A stretch of 64,000 nucleotides of DNA, taken from NCBI RefSeq assembly GCF_003173755.1, contig NZ_CP029553.1, forward strand, positions 4,364,001 to 4,428,000, in the 5' to 3' direction. The notes below the pieces were generated by a model that searched no databases, was not told the origin of the DNA, and was given only the letters and a program-made list of their open reading frames with translations. Within the stretch, counting starts at the first letter, position 1. Each line of letters begins with the position of its first letter. This DNA is from Methylobacterium terrae (lineage in GTDB: Bacteria > Pseudomonadota > Alphaproteobacteria > Rhizobiales > Beijerinckiaceae). Below, piece by piece: positions 46,963 to 58,307 of this stretch. Made by a program: the position numbers and the translations under genes.

Positions 46963-48108
46963 ATGACCGCCGATACGGCTTCCACCCTGCTCCAAACTCC
47001 CCTGCACGCGCTGCACCAGGAGGCCGGCGCCCGGATGGTGCCGTTCGCCGGCTATAGGATGCCGCTGCAATACCCGCTCGGGCTCATGAAGGAGCACCTG
47101 CACACCCGCAGGGCGGCCGGTTTGTTCGACGTCTCTCACATGGGCCAGGTCGCCGTACGGGCCCGCTCCGGCGATCCCGCGGACGCCGCCCGCGCCCTCG
47201 AGACGGTGCTGCCGATCGACGTGATCGGCCTCCAGCCCGGGCGCCAGCGCTACGGCTTCCTGACGACGCAGGGCGGTGGCATCCTCGACGACCTGATGAT
47301 TGCCAACCTCGGCGACCACTACCTCTTGGTCGTCAACGCCGCCAACAAGGCCGCGGCCCTCGCCCACTTGCTCGATGCGATCGGCACCGAGTGCAGCGTC
47401 GAGCCGGTCGACCGTGCGCTGATCGCGCTCCAGGGGCCGGGGGCGGAAGGAGCGCTCGCCCGTCACCTGCCGGTGGTCGCCGAGATGCGGTTCATGGATG
47501 CGCGGCCGATCGCGTTCGCGGGCGAGGACGGCGTCGTCGTGCGGGCCGGCTACACCGGCGAGGACGGGTTCGAGATCGCGCTGCCGGCCGAGGCCGCCGT
47601 GGCGCTCGCCCGGGCGCTGCTGGCCGACCCGGAGGTGAAGCCGATCGGTCTCGGCGCCCGCGATTCCTTGCGCCTCGAAGCGGGCCTGTGCCTGCACGGC
47701 TCGGACATCGACCACGAGACCTCGCCGGTCGAGGCCGGCCTGTCCTGGGCGATCCCGAAGGTGCGGCGTCACGGCGGTGCCCGGGCCGGCGGTTTTCCCG
47801 GCGCCGAGCGCATCCTGGCGGAACTGACGGAGGGGCCGGCGCGGCTGCGGGTGGGCCTGCGGCCGGAGGGGCGCACCCCGGTGCGGGCCGGTGCGGCGCT
47901 CTACGAGGCCGCCGACGCCCCCGAGGCGGTCGGCCGGGTGACCTCCGGCGGCTTCGGGCCGAGCCTGGACGGGCCGATCGCCATGGGGGTGCTGCCGAGC
48001 CCCCTCGCGGTGCCCGGCACACAGGTCTTCGCCGAGGTGCGCGGCCAGCGCCTGCCCTGCGCGGTGGTGCCGCTGCCGTTCCGCCCCGCCGGCTTCAAGC
48101 GCTCCTGA
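46963..48108 (+). CDS. gcvT: Glycine cleavage system T protein (aminomethyltransferase)
   Basis: Transfers the methylene group from the lipoyl-bound aminomethyl intermediate to tetrahydrofolate, releasing ammonia. 381 aa, with [58 protein letters not shown] segment ([10 protein letters not shown]), the folate/aminomethyl-binding [15 protein letters not shown], and [18 protein letters not shown]. Start ATG 46963 ([11 protein letters not shown]). First gene of the gcvT-gcvH-gcvP operon, 17 bp before gcvH. Confidence 0.96.
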   Translation: MTADTASTLLQTPLHALHQEAGARMVPFAGYRMPLQYPLGLMKEHLHTRRAAGLFDVSHMGQVAVRARSGDPADAARALETVLPIDVIGLQPGRQRYGFLTTQGGGILDDLMIANLGDHYLLVVNAANKAAALAHLLDAIGTECSVEPVDRALIALQGPGAEGALARHLPVVAEMRFMDARPIAFAGEDGVVVRAGYTGEDGFEIALPAEAAVALARALLADPEVKPIGLGARDSLRLEAGLCLHGSDIDHETSPVEAGLSWAIPKVRRHGGARAGGFPGAERILAELTEGPARLRVGLRPEGRTPVRAGAALYEAADAPEAVGRVTSGGFGPSLDGPIAMGVLPSPLAVPGTQVFAEVRGQRLPCAVVPLPFRPAGFKRS

Positions 48109-48125
48109 CACAAAGGAAAACACAC

Positions 48126-48488
48126 ATGCTGAAATACACCGACGAGCACGAGTGGCTGCGCCTGGAGGGCGACGTGGCGACGGTGGGCATCACCGACCAC
48201 GCCGCCGAGCAGCTCGGCGACCTCGTCTTCGTCGAGCTGCCGAAGGTCGGCGCCACGCTGACCAAGGGCGCCGCCGCCGCGGTGGTGGAATCGGTCAAGG
48301 CGGCCTCCGACGTCTACGCGCCGGTCGACGGCGAGGTGACCGAGGTCAACGAGTCCGCGGTGAGCAACCCGGAGAGCGTCGGCACCGACCCGCAGGGCGC
48401 CGGCTGGCTCTACCGCGTGCGCCTCAGCGACCCGTCGCAGCTCGACGGATTGATGGACGAGACGGCCTACCGGGCCTTCGTCGGTTGA
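48126..48488 (+). CDS. gcvH: Glycine cleavage system H protein (lipoyl carrier)
   Basis: A 120-aa lipoyl-domain carrier. [39 protein letters not shown], then the lipoylated Lys in [18 protein letters not shown]. Ends [17 protein letters not shown]. Ribosome binding site AAGGA is about 9 nt before ATG 48126. Followed by a family A palindromic element and then gcvP. Confidence 0.97.
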   Translation: MLKYTDEHEWLRLEGDVATVGITDHAAEQLGDLVFVELPKVGATLTKGAAAAVVESVKAASDVYAPVDGEVTEVNESAVSNPESVGTDPQGAGWLYRVRLSDPSQLDGLMDETAYRAFVG

Positions 48489-48512
48489 TCTGTTCCAATA
48501 CCCAGCATAGCG

Positions 48513-48670
48513 CGGGATCCCCTCTCCCGAGTGGGAGAGGGGTAGGGGTGAGGGTGACACGCTTCAGTATCAAGCGAAGAGTGTGGTGCTGGTAGCGGGA
48601 CCTTCAGAGCTAGGCTCAGAACCGTAGCACCCTCACCCCCTGGCCCCTCTCCCAAACGGGAGAGGGGAGG
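48513..48670. repeat. Palindromic element family A, copy 3 (subtype GACACG), inside gcv operon
   Basis: Outer hairpins CCTCTCCCGAGTGGGAGAGG and CCTCTCCCAAACGGGAGAGG, inner arms GGTGAGGGTGACACGCTTC and CACCCTCACCCC. The core (GAGCTAGGCTCAGAACCGTA) matches copy 1. It lies entirely between gcvH and gcvP, so a cotranscribed RNA would carry a long hairpin here. Confidence 0.92.
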
Positions 48671-48723
48671 CGCGCTCCATCTTTTGAGCCGCATCTCACG
48701 ACCCCGGTCAGGACACGCCTCCC

Positions 48724-51573
<2,850 letters not shown>

Positions 51574-51580
51574 CGGCCAA

Positions 51581-51606
51581 TGGGCGGCCATTTCGATGGC
51601 CGCCCA
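51581..51606 (+). terminator. Hairpin with TTCG loop after gcvP
   Basis: Perfect 11-bp stem TGGGCGGCCAT / ATGGCCGCCCA with a UUCG tetraloop, 7 nt after the gcvP stop, then CTCCATTTAAAAC. A strong candidate transcription terminator for the gcv operon. Confidence 0.75.
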
Positions 51607-51683
51607 CTCCATTTAAAACTTGAACATGTATAGTATTTAAGCGATTTTACACGGACCCTTGCTGCTCTTTGCCGGACTCTCGG

Positions 51684-52301
51684 ATGCTCGAAAATTGGGA
51701 TGCGAGGCGGCGAAAATGGATCTTGTACACGTCTCACGAAAGTCATAGTGCCGATTGTAAGAAATATCCATTTGAGAAAATACCAAAAAATATATTCCTA
51801 GATACAAACGTAATAAATATAATTGTAAAATATCCGTATCAGATATTCGAGCATGGGAATATCCCGTTAGAAGTTCCCATATCAAGAGCGAAAGAAATTG
51901 AAGCATTACTGCATATTTTTCAGGTCGGACAGCGCGCATGCTGGGATATATATGCATCTGAAAAGAGTCTTGAAGAAATAAGCCAAACTTCCAATTCTGA
52001 TTTAAAGTATGATTTATCTGAGTATGCACATGCTCTTATCGACATCCACTCTTCTGGGAGCAGTCACAGCCGTAGTCTTGGACGACGAATATCAAAATCA
52101 TCAATTTTCTCGGCTCTTCCCGATGCAAACGATCGTGAATTGCTTGGCAATGCTATTGGATTGGGATGTGACGCATTCTGCACGTGTGATCATAAGACAA
52201 TCATACGCAAGAGACATTTGCTGCCGAAATTGGCATTGCGAATTTTAAATCCGATTGAATGGTGGCATCATATAAAACAATGGGCTGGTCTTTGGTGTTG
52301 A
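51684..52301 (+). CDS. PIN-domain protein on an AT-rich islet
   Basis: A 205-aa protein (205 codons from ATG 51684; TTG 51669 is also possible) with PIN-like acidic residues: DTN in FLDTNVINIIVKYP, Glu in KSLEEISQ, Asp/Glu cluster PDANDRELLGNAIGLGCD, and a final Asp in CDHKTII. PIN domains are metal-dependent RNases, often toxins. The surrounding DNA is markedly AT-rich compared with the rest of the window, suggesting recent acquisition. No antitoxin gene adjoins it. It is longer than a typical VapC (about 130-140 aa) and begins with an Arg/Lys-rich extension. Confidence 0.75.
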   Translation: MLENWDARRRKWILYTSHESHSADCKKYPFEKIPKNIFLDTNVINIIVKYPYQIFEHGNIPLEVPISRAKEIEALLHIFQVGQRACWDIYASEKSLEEISQTSNSDLKYDLSEYAHALIDIHSSGSSHSRSLGRRISKSSIFSALPDANDRELLGNAIGLGCDAFCTCDHKTIIRKRHLLPKLALRILNPIEWWHHIKQWAGLWC

Positions 52302-52655
52302 AGATATAACATCTTAATTTACAAAAAATATAATTATTTAAAATTTATGATTCGAAACCTGTTTTCGCAAACATCCTCCTCGATCTGTCCGGAACTGAAT
52401 AAAACACGGGATCCCCTCTCCCGAGTGGGAGAGGGGTAGGGGTGAGGGTGGCTCGGGCTCAGGATCGAGCACCGAGCGTTGAGCTGTGCAGCTCGACGGT
52501 TCAGGGTCATTGCGGAAGCCGAGCCACCCTCACCCCCAGCCCCTCTCCCAGACGGGAGAGGCGAGACGCGCCTTGCATTTGTTCGGATGGATCAAGCGGA
52601 GATGATATCGTGAGCGGCGATTTCTAATTGTCGGCATCGTACAACTTCACTCGGG
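52302..52655. other. AT-rich tail of islet plus family A repeat
   Basis: About 354 bases. The first ~90 are very AT-rich and gene-free; then comes the palindromic element copy 4 (52408-52562) and a short leader of the antitoxin-like gene. No gene seen. Confidence 0.5.
52408..52562. repeat. Palindromic element family A, copy 4 (subtype GGCTCGG)
   Basis: Outer hairpins CCTCTCCCGAGTGGGAGAGG and CCTCTCCCAGACGGGAGAGG, inner arms GAGGGTGGCTCGG and CCGAGCCACCCTC. The core is the reverse complement of copy 2 in much of its length. It borders the AT-rich islet holding the PIN gene. Confidence 0.92.
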
Positions 52656-52898
52656 ATGAGTATGCCCCTCTTCATCAAGGGTCCAACGGTCGACGCGCTC
52701 GCCCACGACCCAGCATCCCTCACGCGTGGCACCGAGACCGAGGCGGTGCGACAAGCCTCACGCGGCGCGCTCGCATGCGAAACGGACGATCTCGTCGCCC
52801 AGCCGACCGCCTTCGCGCGTAGGCTGCGGGAGCAGGCCGGCCCGAACCCGCAGCCCGTCGATCAGGCCTTCCTCAATGGCCTCTACGGAGGCTCGTGA
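52656..52898 (+). CDS. Orphan VapB-like (Rv0623/PSK-type) antitoxin, degenerate
   Basis: An 80-aa frame whose N-terminus MPLFIKGPTVDALAHDPASLTRGTETEAVRQASRGALA matches the ribbon-helix-helix type VapB-like PSK family pattern (MxLFIKxPxVDxLA...TEAVRxAL). The middle segment (LAHDPASLTR) departs from the usual LAxRLAALTG, so it may be decaying. No VapC gene follows; dnaQ's convergent end is 22 bp away. ATG 52662 is an alternative start. Confidence 0.6.
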   Translation: MSMPLFIKGPTVDALAHDPASLTRGTETEAVRQASRGALACETDDLVAQPTAFARRLREQAGPNPQPVDQAFLNGLYGGS

Positions 52899-52920
52899 GT
52901 GACGTTCGGCGACGAACACC

Positions 52921-53634
52921 TCACCCCGCCTCCCCCACGTAATCCCGCCAGATCGCCTTCTCCCCCAATCCCGCCGCGAAGGCGGCGTGCGCCGCCCGCT
53001 CGGTATCGGTGAGGCGGCTGCGGGTCGGGCGCGGGCCGTGCTCGACCGGTGCGGCGCGTAACGAAGGACCGGCCGGGCCGGCACTGCCCTCCACCGTCAG
53101 CCCGAGCGTGGTCTGCTTGCCGCCGAGCAGCTCGATATAGACCTCGGCGAGGATCTGCGAGTCGAGGAGCGCGCCGTGCTTGGTGCGGCGGGAATTGTCG
53201 ATGCCGTAGCGCGAGCACAGCGCGTCGAGGTTGTTGGCCGCGCCCGGATGCTTGCGGCGGGCGAGCGCCAGGGTGTCGACGACGGAAGCCAGCTCGATCG
53301 GGGGCGGGGCCTTGTCGCCGAGGCGCGCGTACTCGGCGTTGAGGAAGCCGACGTCGAAGGCGGCGTTGTGGATCACCAGGGTGGCGTCGCCGCAGAACTC
53401 CAGGAAGTCGGGCAGGATCTGCGCGAAGAGCGGCTTGTCGGCGAGGAACGCATCCGAGAGGCCGTGGACCCGGAACGCGCCCTCCGACACCGCCCGCTGC
53501 GGGTTGATGTAGCGGTGGAACTCGCGCCCCGACGGGATGTGGTTCAGGAGTTCGATGCAGCCGATCTCGATCAGCCGGTCGGTCTTGGCCTCGGTGCCGG
53601 TGGTCTCGGTGTCGAGGACGATCTCGCGCAGCAT
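52921..53634 (-). CDS. dnaQ: DNA polymerase III epsilon subunit (3'-5' exonuclease)
   Basis: The proofreading exonuclease of the replicase. 237 aa with exonuclease motifs ExoI VLDTETTG, ExoII HNAAFDVGFL and ExoIII TKHGALLDSQILAEVY. A C-terminal alpha-binding tail is present (DYVGEAG end). It is part of the conserved PPSR-maf-aroE-coaE-dnaQ run, here leftward. Confidence 0.96.
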   Translation of the reverse strand: MLREIVLDTETTGTEAKTDRLIEIGCIELLNHIPSGREFHRYINPQRAVSEGAFRVHGLSDAFLADKPLFAQILPDFLEFCGDATLVIHNAAFDVGFLNAEYARLGDKAPPPIELASVVDTLALARRKHPGAANNLDALCSRYGIDNSRRTKHGALLDSQILAEVYIELLGGKQTTLGLTVEGSAGPAGPSLRAAPVEHGPRPTRSRLTDTERAAHAAFAAGLGEKAIWRDYVGEAG

Positions 53635-53684
53635 CCTGCGGCTCCCTTCCAGACGGGTGTTTCGGCCGGTGTAGCGAGGAAGCG

Positions 53685-54290
53685 TTAACCGGCCCGCTTC
53701 GCCTCTGCGGCCGCGATCACCGCCTCGACCTGCGCCTCGGCGTGCGGGAAGCCCCGGTCGGTCTCGATCAGGTAGTCGGCGCGCCGGCGCTTCTCGGTGT
53801 CGGGCATCTGCTTGGCCAGGATCTGCGCGAAGGCCTCCTCGGTCATCCCCGGCCGGGCGAGCACCCGGGCGCGCTGCACCTCGGGCGGGGCGGTGACCAC
53901 CGCGACGGCGTCGCAGTTGCGCTCGCCGCCGGTCTCGAACAGGAGCGGCACGTCGAGCACGACGAGCGGCGCGGCCGCATGGGTGGCGAGGAAGGCGTCG
54001 CGGGCACGGCCCACCAGGGGATGGACCAGGGCCTCCAGCCGGCGCAGGTGCTCGGGGTGGCCGAGCACCGCCTGGCGCAACGCCGCGCGATCGACGGCGC
54101 CGTCCGGGCCGAGCGTGCCGGGGAAGGCCTCGCCGATCGCGGCCGCGGCGGCTCCACCCGGGCCGTAGAGGGCGTGCACGCAGGCATCGGCGTCGTGGAC
54201 CGGCACGCCGCGCGCGCGGAACATCGCCGCGGTGGCGCTCTTGCCCATGCCGATCGAGCCGGTGAGGCCGAGAACGAACGGCCGGCTCAT
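53685..54290 (-). CDS. coaE: Dephospho-CoA kinase
   Basis: The last enzyme of CoA biosynthesis. 201 aa; P-loop [14 protein letters not shown] at the N-terminus, [14 protein letters not shown], and [23 protein letters not shown]. The ATG at 54290 overlaps the aroE stop by 4 nt, indicating coupled translation. Confidence 0.96.
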   Translation of the reverse strand: MSRPFVLGLTGSIGMGKSATAAMFRARGVPVHDADACVHALYGPGGAAAAAIGEAFPGTLGPDGAVDRAALRQAVLGHPEHLRRLEALVHPLVGRARDAFLATHAAAPLVVLDVPLLFETGGERNCDAVAVVTAPPEVQRARVLARPGMTEEAFAQILAKQMPDTEKRRRADYLIETDRGFPHAEAQVEAVIAAAEAKRAG

Positions 54291-55150
54291 CCGTGAGACC
54301 TGAGATCGGCGACGATGCGGGCGCGCAAGGCGGGCGACACCTCGGGCGTGCGGCCGAACCAGCGCGAGAAGCCCGGCACCGCCTGGTGCAGCAGCATGCC
54401 GAGCCCGTCGACGGCGGGAAGCCCCCGGGTCCGGGCGGCGGCGAGAAGCGGCGTTTCGAGCGGCACGTAGACGATGTCGGCCACCGCCGCCGCGCCGGGC
54501 AACGGCGCGAGGTCGAGGGAGAGCGGGTCCTGCCCGGCCATGCCGAGCGCCGTGGTGTTGATGAGGAGCCCGGTCTCCGGCAGCTGCGCCGGCACCGCGT
54601 CCCAGGACACCGCCGTGATCCGGGAGGGATCGAGGGCGGTCAGGCCCTCAGCCCGCTCGGCGCTGCGATTGGCGACGATCAGGCGGTCGAGGCCCCGTTC
54701 GAGGAGCCCGACCAGGATCGCGCGGGCCGCCCCGCCGGCGCCGAGCACCAGGGCGGCGCGCGCGTCCGCGACACCCGTCGCCTCCGGCCAGCCCGCGCCG
54801 AGGCTGGCATCGAGATGGGCGAGGAAGCCCGGCGCGTCGGTGTTGTCGCCGTGCAGGCGCCCGTCCTCGAACCACAGGGTGTTCACGGCGCCGATCCGCT
54901 CCGCCCGCGGCGTCAGCACCTGGCTGAGGCGGAACGCCGCCTCCTTGTGCGGGATCGTGACGTTGCCGCCGACGAAGCCCTCGGCCCGCAGGCCGCGGAC
55001 GAAGTCCGGAAAGGCGTCGGGATGGACGTCGACGCGCTCGTAAGCACCGGGCAGGCCGTGCTCGGCGAGCCAGTGGCCGTGAATCAGCGGCGAGCGGGAA
55101 TGAGCGATCGGGTGGCCGACCACGAAGGCTCGGGGATGCGGGATCGTCAT
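54287..55150 (-). CDS. aroE: Shikimate dehydrogenase (NADP+)
   Basis: Reduces 3-dehydroshikimate to shikimate in aromatic amino-acid synthesis. 287 aa: [31 protein letters not shown] with the catalytic Lys, [11 protein letters not shown], the NADP motif [16 protein letters not shown] and NRS. The start ATG 55150 (MTIPHPRAF) has no clear Shine-Dalgarno; it lies 13 bp after maf, so reinitiation is possible. The frame to 55354 overlaps maf and is not supported. Confidence 0.95.
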   Translation of the reverse strand: MTIPHPRAFVVGHPIAHSRSPLIHGHWLAEHGLPGAYERVDVHPDAFPDFVRGLRAEGFVGGNVTIPHKEAAFRLSQVLTPRAERIGAVNTLWFEDGRLHGDNTDAPGFLAHLDASLGAGWPEATGVADARAALVLGAGGAARAILVGLLERGLDRLIVANRSAERAEGLTALDPSRITAVSWDAVPAQLPETGLLINTTALGMAGQDPLSLDLAPLPGAAAVADIVYVPLETPLLAAARTRGLPAVDGLGMLLHQAVPGFSRWFGRTPEVSPALRARIVADLRSHG

Positions 55151-55163
55151 CGGGAAGGTCGTC

Positions 55164-55784
55164 TCAGAAGGCAAGAAGTCCCCGCCCGCGCAACCGCGCG
55201 AGCAGCGGCAGGAGCGGCAGGCCCAGGATGGTCGAGTGGTCGCCCTCGATGCGGTCGAACAGGTGGATGCCGACGCCCTCGAGCTGGTAGGCGCCGACGC
55301 TGCCGGTGACGGCGGGGCCGGCGGCGTCGAGATAGGCGTCGAGTCCCGCCACATCGAGCGGCCGCATCGTCAGCCGGGCCGTCGCGACGAAACGCTCGAC
55401 CACCGCGCCGTCGATCGCCAGCGCCACGGCCGAGTGCAGGGCGTGGGTGCGCCCTTGCAGGCGCGCGAGGTGGGCGGCAGCCCCCTGGCGGTCGGCGGGC
55501 TTGTGGAAGACCGCGCCGTCGAGGTCGAGCACCTGGTCGGCCCCGATCACCACCCGGTCGGGCGCGACCGACGCGACCGACGCCGCCTTGGCCTCGGCCA
55601 GGCGCTCGGCCAAGCCCTCGGGAGAGAGGCCGGTCGCCGCCGCCTCCACGGCGCGCTCGTCCACCCCCGGCGACCGGATCTCGGGATCGAGACCCGCGGA
55701 GGCGAGGAGCGCGCGCCGGGTCGGGCTCGTCGAGGCGAGGAGGAGCGGCGCGCGGCCGCGCCAGAGGGAGGAGGCGTGCGGCAT
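55164..55784 (-). CDS. maf: Maf family nucleotide pyrophosphatase
   Basis: Maf proteins hydrolyse non-canonical nucleoside triphosphates. 206 aa with [18 protein letters not shown], the GADQVL motif (VVIGADQVLDLDGAVFHKP) and the C-terminal GVGIHLFDRIEGDHSTILGLPLLPL. Located 5 bp after the PPSR gene and 13 bp before aroE. Confidence 0.95.
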   Translation of the reverse strand: MPHASSLWRGRAPLLLASTSPTRRALLASAGLDPEIRSPGVDERAVEAAATGLSPEGLAERLAEAKAASVASVAPDRVVIGADQVLDLDGAVFHKPADRQGAAAHLARLQGRTHALHSAVALAIDGAVVERFVATARLTMRPLDVAGLDAYLDAAGPAVTGSVGAYQLEGVGIHLFDRIEGDHSTILGLPLLPLLARLRGRGLLAF

Positions 55785-55789
55785 CGTCT

Positions 55790-56620
55790 CTAGTCCGCGA
55801 TGAACTTCAGGCGGTGCTCGCGGTGGAGGTCGACGATCGCGGCGGCCGTCTCCTCGATCGAGCGCCGCGTGACGTCGATCACCGGCCAGCGGTTGCGGGC
55901 GAAGAGCCGGCGCGAGGTCGCGATCTCGTTCGCCACCGAATCGCGGTCGACGTAGGAGGAGGAATCGTCGGCCTTGAGGCTGAGCAGGCGGTTCTGGCGG
56001 ATCTGCACGATCCGCTCCGGCGAGGCGATCAGCCCGACGATGAGCGGCTGGCGCAGGGTCTCGAGCACCGCCGGCGGCGGCACGCCCGGGATCAGCGGGA
56101 TGTTGGTGGTCTTCAGGCCGCGATTGGCGAGGTAGATCGCCGTCGGCGTCTTCGAGGTGCGGCTCACCCCGAGCAGGATCACGTCCGCCTCGTTGAGGTC
56201 GGGCGGCAGGTTGCCGTCGTCGTGGGCGAGCGTGAAGTTCATCGCGTCGATGCGCTTGAAGTACTCCGCGTTCAGCATGTGCTGGGCGCCCGGCCGGGCG
56301 GTGGAGTGGGCGCCGAGATAGGATTGCAGCAGCCGGTGCACCGGCTCCAGCACCGAGAGCAGCGGCGAGCCGGTGGCCCGGCAGGCCTCCTCCAGCCGCT
56401 CGGTCAGCTCGCGCCCGACCAGGGTGTAGAGCACGATGCCGGGGGCCTGCTCGATCTCGTTGATCACCCGCTCGAGCTGGGTGCCCGAGCGCACGAGGGG
56501 ATAGACGTGCTCGATCGCCGAGACCCCCTCGTACTGCGCCGCCGCGGCGCGGCCGACATTGATCAGGGTCTCGCCGGTGGAGTCCGACACGAGGTGGAGG
56601 TGGAAGTAGCTGCGGACCAC
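55790..56620 (-). CDS. Pyruvate, phosphate dikinase regulatory protein (DUF299)
   Basis: A bifunctional serine/threonine kinase/phosphorylase that controls PPDK or PEP synthase. 276 aa: [35 protein letters not shown], and the P-loop-like motif [21 protein letters not shown]. Start is GTG at 56620. Its 5' flank is the presumed replication origin, the same place as in Caulobacter and Sinorhizobium. Confidence 0.95.
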   Translation of the reverse strand: MVRSYFHLHLVSDSTGETLINVGRAAAAQYEGVSAIEHVYPLVRSGTQLERVINEIEQAPGIVLYTLVGRELTERLEEACRATGSPLLSVLEPVHRLLQSYLGAHSTARPGAQHMLNAEYFKRIDAMNFTLAHDDGNLPPDLNEADVILLGVSRTSKTPTAIYLANRGLKTTNIPLIPGVPPPAVLETLRQPLIVGLIASPERIVQIRQNRLLSLKADDSSSYVDRDSVANEIATSRRLFARNRWPVIDVTRRSIEETAAAIVDLHREHRLKFIAD

Positions 56621-56716
56621 GCGGGCTCCCCGGGCTCGCCGCGCGGGCGCGGCGGACGCAAGCCGAATCCGGCGCCCGGCCTGTCGTCCACCGATCGGCC
56701 GCGCGGAGTCGATGAG

Positions 56717-56725
56717 TGTGGATAA
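56717..56725 (-). promoter_or_regulatory. Perfect DnaA box
   Basis: TGTGGATAA, the exact complement of the consensus TTATCCACA. A weaker relative (TGTGGGTTA) lies at 56759-56767 and TGTGGACGC at 56951-56959. Confidence 0.8.
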
Positions 56726-56763
56726 TACGCCGGCGAAGCGAGGTCCAGGCGCGAGGCCTGTGG

Positions 56764-56800
56764 GTTAACGGCTCGACGGCTCAACAGGCCGGCCGTTAAC
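56764..56800. repeat. 9-bp inverted repeat around TTAA motifs in oriC
   Basis: GTTAACGGC (56764-56772) faces GCCGTTAAC (56792-56800) over a 19-bp spacer. Both arms contain TTAA half-sites of CtrA type, so the repeat may be an additional regulator binding site. Confidence 0.6.
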
Positions 56801-56913
56801 ACTCCTGGCGGGCCGCCCGTGGGAGAATCCGGGACGTGGGACCGCCGAGTCGAGCCTGACGGGCGCCAAGCCCCTCGTGACTCTCGTCATCCTTCGACAA
56901 TGGAGCAAATCTG

Positions 56914-56928
56914 TTAAAGCCCTCTTAA
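56914..56928. promoter_or_regulatory. Full CtrA box TTAA-N7-TTAA
   Basis: TTAAAGCCCTCTTAA, exactly the Caulobacter CtrA consensus TTAA(N7)TTAA. In Caulobacter, CtrA bound at such sites in oriC blocks replication initiation in G1/swarmer cells. Confidence 0.75.
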
Positions 56929-57158
56929 CGCACCGGCGGTGGGGACGGCCTGTGGACGCCGCTGGAGCCCCGCGACGCCTGCCCCCAGTAGAAAAAACAG
57001 ATTCCTAGAATCTCTCTTTTCTTTTCAGAGGCCTGGGTGGGGATGGGCCTCCTTGCGGGTCGCGACGACGCGCCGGGCTGGCGCCGGGGAGCGGTTCTCG
57101 GCATAGGGAAGCAGGCCGCCGGCACGACGCGGGCATCGAGGTTTTCGGGGGGCATGAG

Positions 57159-58247
57159 ATGAGCGGAACCGCGGGAGCCGGACGGGGAGCCGCTGAGCGG
57201 CCGATCCTGCGGGTGCTGAACGGCGAGGCGCTCTCGCCGCCTCCCGCCTGGATGATGCGCCAGGCCGGGCGCTACCTGCCGGAATACCGGGCGGTGCGGG
57301 CCGAGGCCGGGTCCTTCCTCGACCTCTGCTACAACCCCGACTTCGCCACCGAGGTCACCCTGCAGCCGATCCGCCGCTTCGGCTTCGAGGCGTCGATCCT
57401 GTTCTCCGACATCCTGGTGGTGCCCCACGCGCTCGGCCAGGACGTGCGCTTCGTGGAAGGGGAGGGGCCCCGCCTCGACCCGATGGCCGGCCGGGCGGAG
57501 TTCGAGCGGCTGATCGAGGCGGGCGACCCGCGGGTCATGCGGCACCTGGCTCCCGTCTTCGAGACCGTCTCGCGGCTGCGGGCGGCGCTGCCGGCCGAGA
57601 CGACGCTGCTGGGCTTCTGCGGCGCGCCCTGGACGGTCGCGAGCTACATGATCGGCGGGCGCGGCACGCCGGACCTGGCGCCGGCCCGGGCGCTCGCCGC
57701 CCGCGACCCCGCCCTCCTCGACGCCCTGATCGACCGGCTGGTCGCGGTCTCGACCGAGTACCTGGTGCGCCAGTTCGAGGCCGGCGCCGACGCGGTGCAG
57801 ATCTTCGAGAGCCATGCCGGCAGCCTGCCGGACGTACCTCGGGCGGAGGGCGGCGACGCGCTGTCGCGCTGGAGCTTCCGTCCCATCGCCCGGATCGTGT
57901 CCGGCATCCGCGCCCGGGTGCCGGGCGCGAAGATCATCGTGTTCGCCCGCGGCTCGGGGCTCGACGGCCACGCCCGCGTCGCGGACGAGACCGGCGCCGA
58001 CGCGGTCGGGGTCGACTGGGCGGTGGATCTGGCCGCGCTGCGCGCCCGCCTGCCGGCCTCGGTGGTCACGCAGGGCAACCTCCACCCCGAAACCCTGATC
58101 GCCGGCGGCGAGGCCCTGGACGCGGCCGTGGACGCGATCCTCGAGGCCACCGCCGGCACGCCCCACATCTTCAACCTCGGCCACGGCATCACCCCGCAGA
58201 CGCCGATACCCCATGTCGAGCGGATGCTGGCGCGGCTGCGGCGGTGA
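57159..58247 (+). CDS. hemE: Uroporphyrinogen decarboxylase
   Basis: Decarboxylates uroporphyrinogen III to coproporphyrinogen III in heme and vitamin-B12-related tetrapyrrole synthesis. 362 aa: AWMMRQAGRYLPEYRAVRA, LFSDILVVPHALGQ, GFCGAPWTVASYMIGGRG, FESHAGSLPD, VDWAVDLAALR and NLGHGITPQTP at the C-terminus. Located immediately right of the putative oriC. Confidence 0.97.
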   Translation: MSGTAGAGRGAAERPILRVLNGEALSPPPAWMMRQAGRYLPEYRAVRAEAGSFLDLCYNPDFATEVTLQPIRRFGFEASILFSDILVVPHALGQDVRFVEGEGPRLDPMAGRAEFERLIEAGDPRVMRHLAPVFETVSRLRAALPAETTLLGFCGAPWTVASYMIGGRGTPDLAPARALAARDPALLDALIDRLVAVSTEYLVRQFEAGADAVQIFESHAGSLPDVPRAEGGDALSRWSFRPIARIVSGIRARVPGAKIIVFARGSGLDGHARVADETGADAVGVDWAVDLAALRARLPASVVTQGNLHPETLIAGGEALDAAVDAILEATAGTPHIFNLGHGITPQTPIPHVERMLARLRR

Positions 58248-58307
58248 GGGGAGGGGGCATCGGATCGAACCCGGCACGCCCCCGTCACGAGCGCCGATCC
58301 CGCCCGC

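Larger units (their letters stand above)
56621..57158. other. Putative chromosomal replication origin (oriC)
   Basis: The 538-bp gap between divergent PPSR (DUF299) and hemE genes, the location of oriC in Caulobacter crescentus and several Rhizobiales. It contains one perfect DnaA box (56717-56725), a TTAA-N7-TTAA CtrA box (56914-56928), a 9-bp inverted repeat (56764-56800) and six GANTC sites. An A/T-rich purine/pyrimidine tract (about 56989-57030), with the AGATTC-CTA-GAATCT palindrome (56999-57013), could be the unwinding element. Origin function is inferred from synteny plus these motifs. Confidence 0.75.

Noticed and set aside
51684..52898. A classical VapBC toxin-antitoxin operon
   Set aside because: The PIN and VapB-like genes are in the same orientation but the PIN gene comes first and they are about 355 bp apart with a repeat between; order and spacing are wrong for VapBC.
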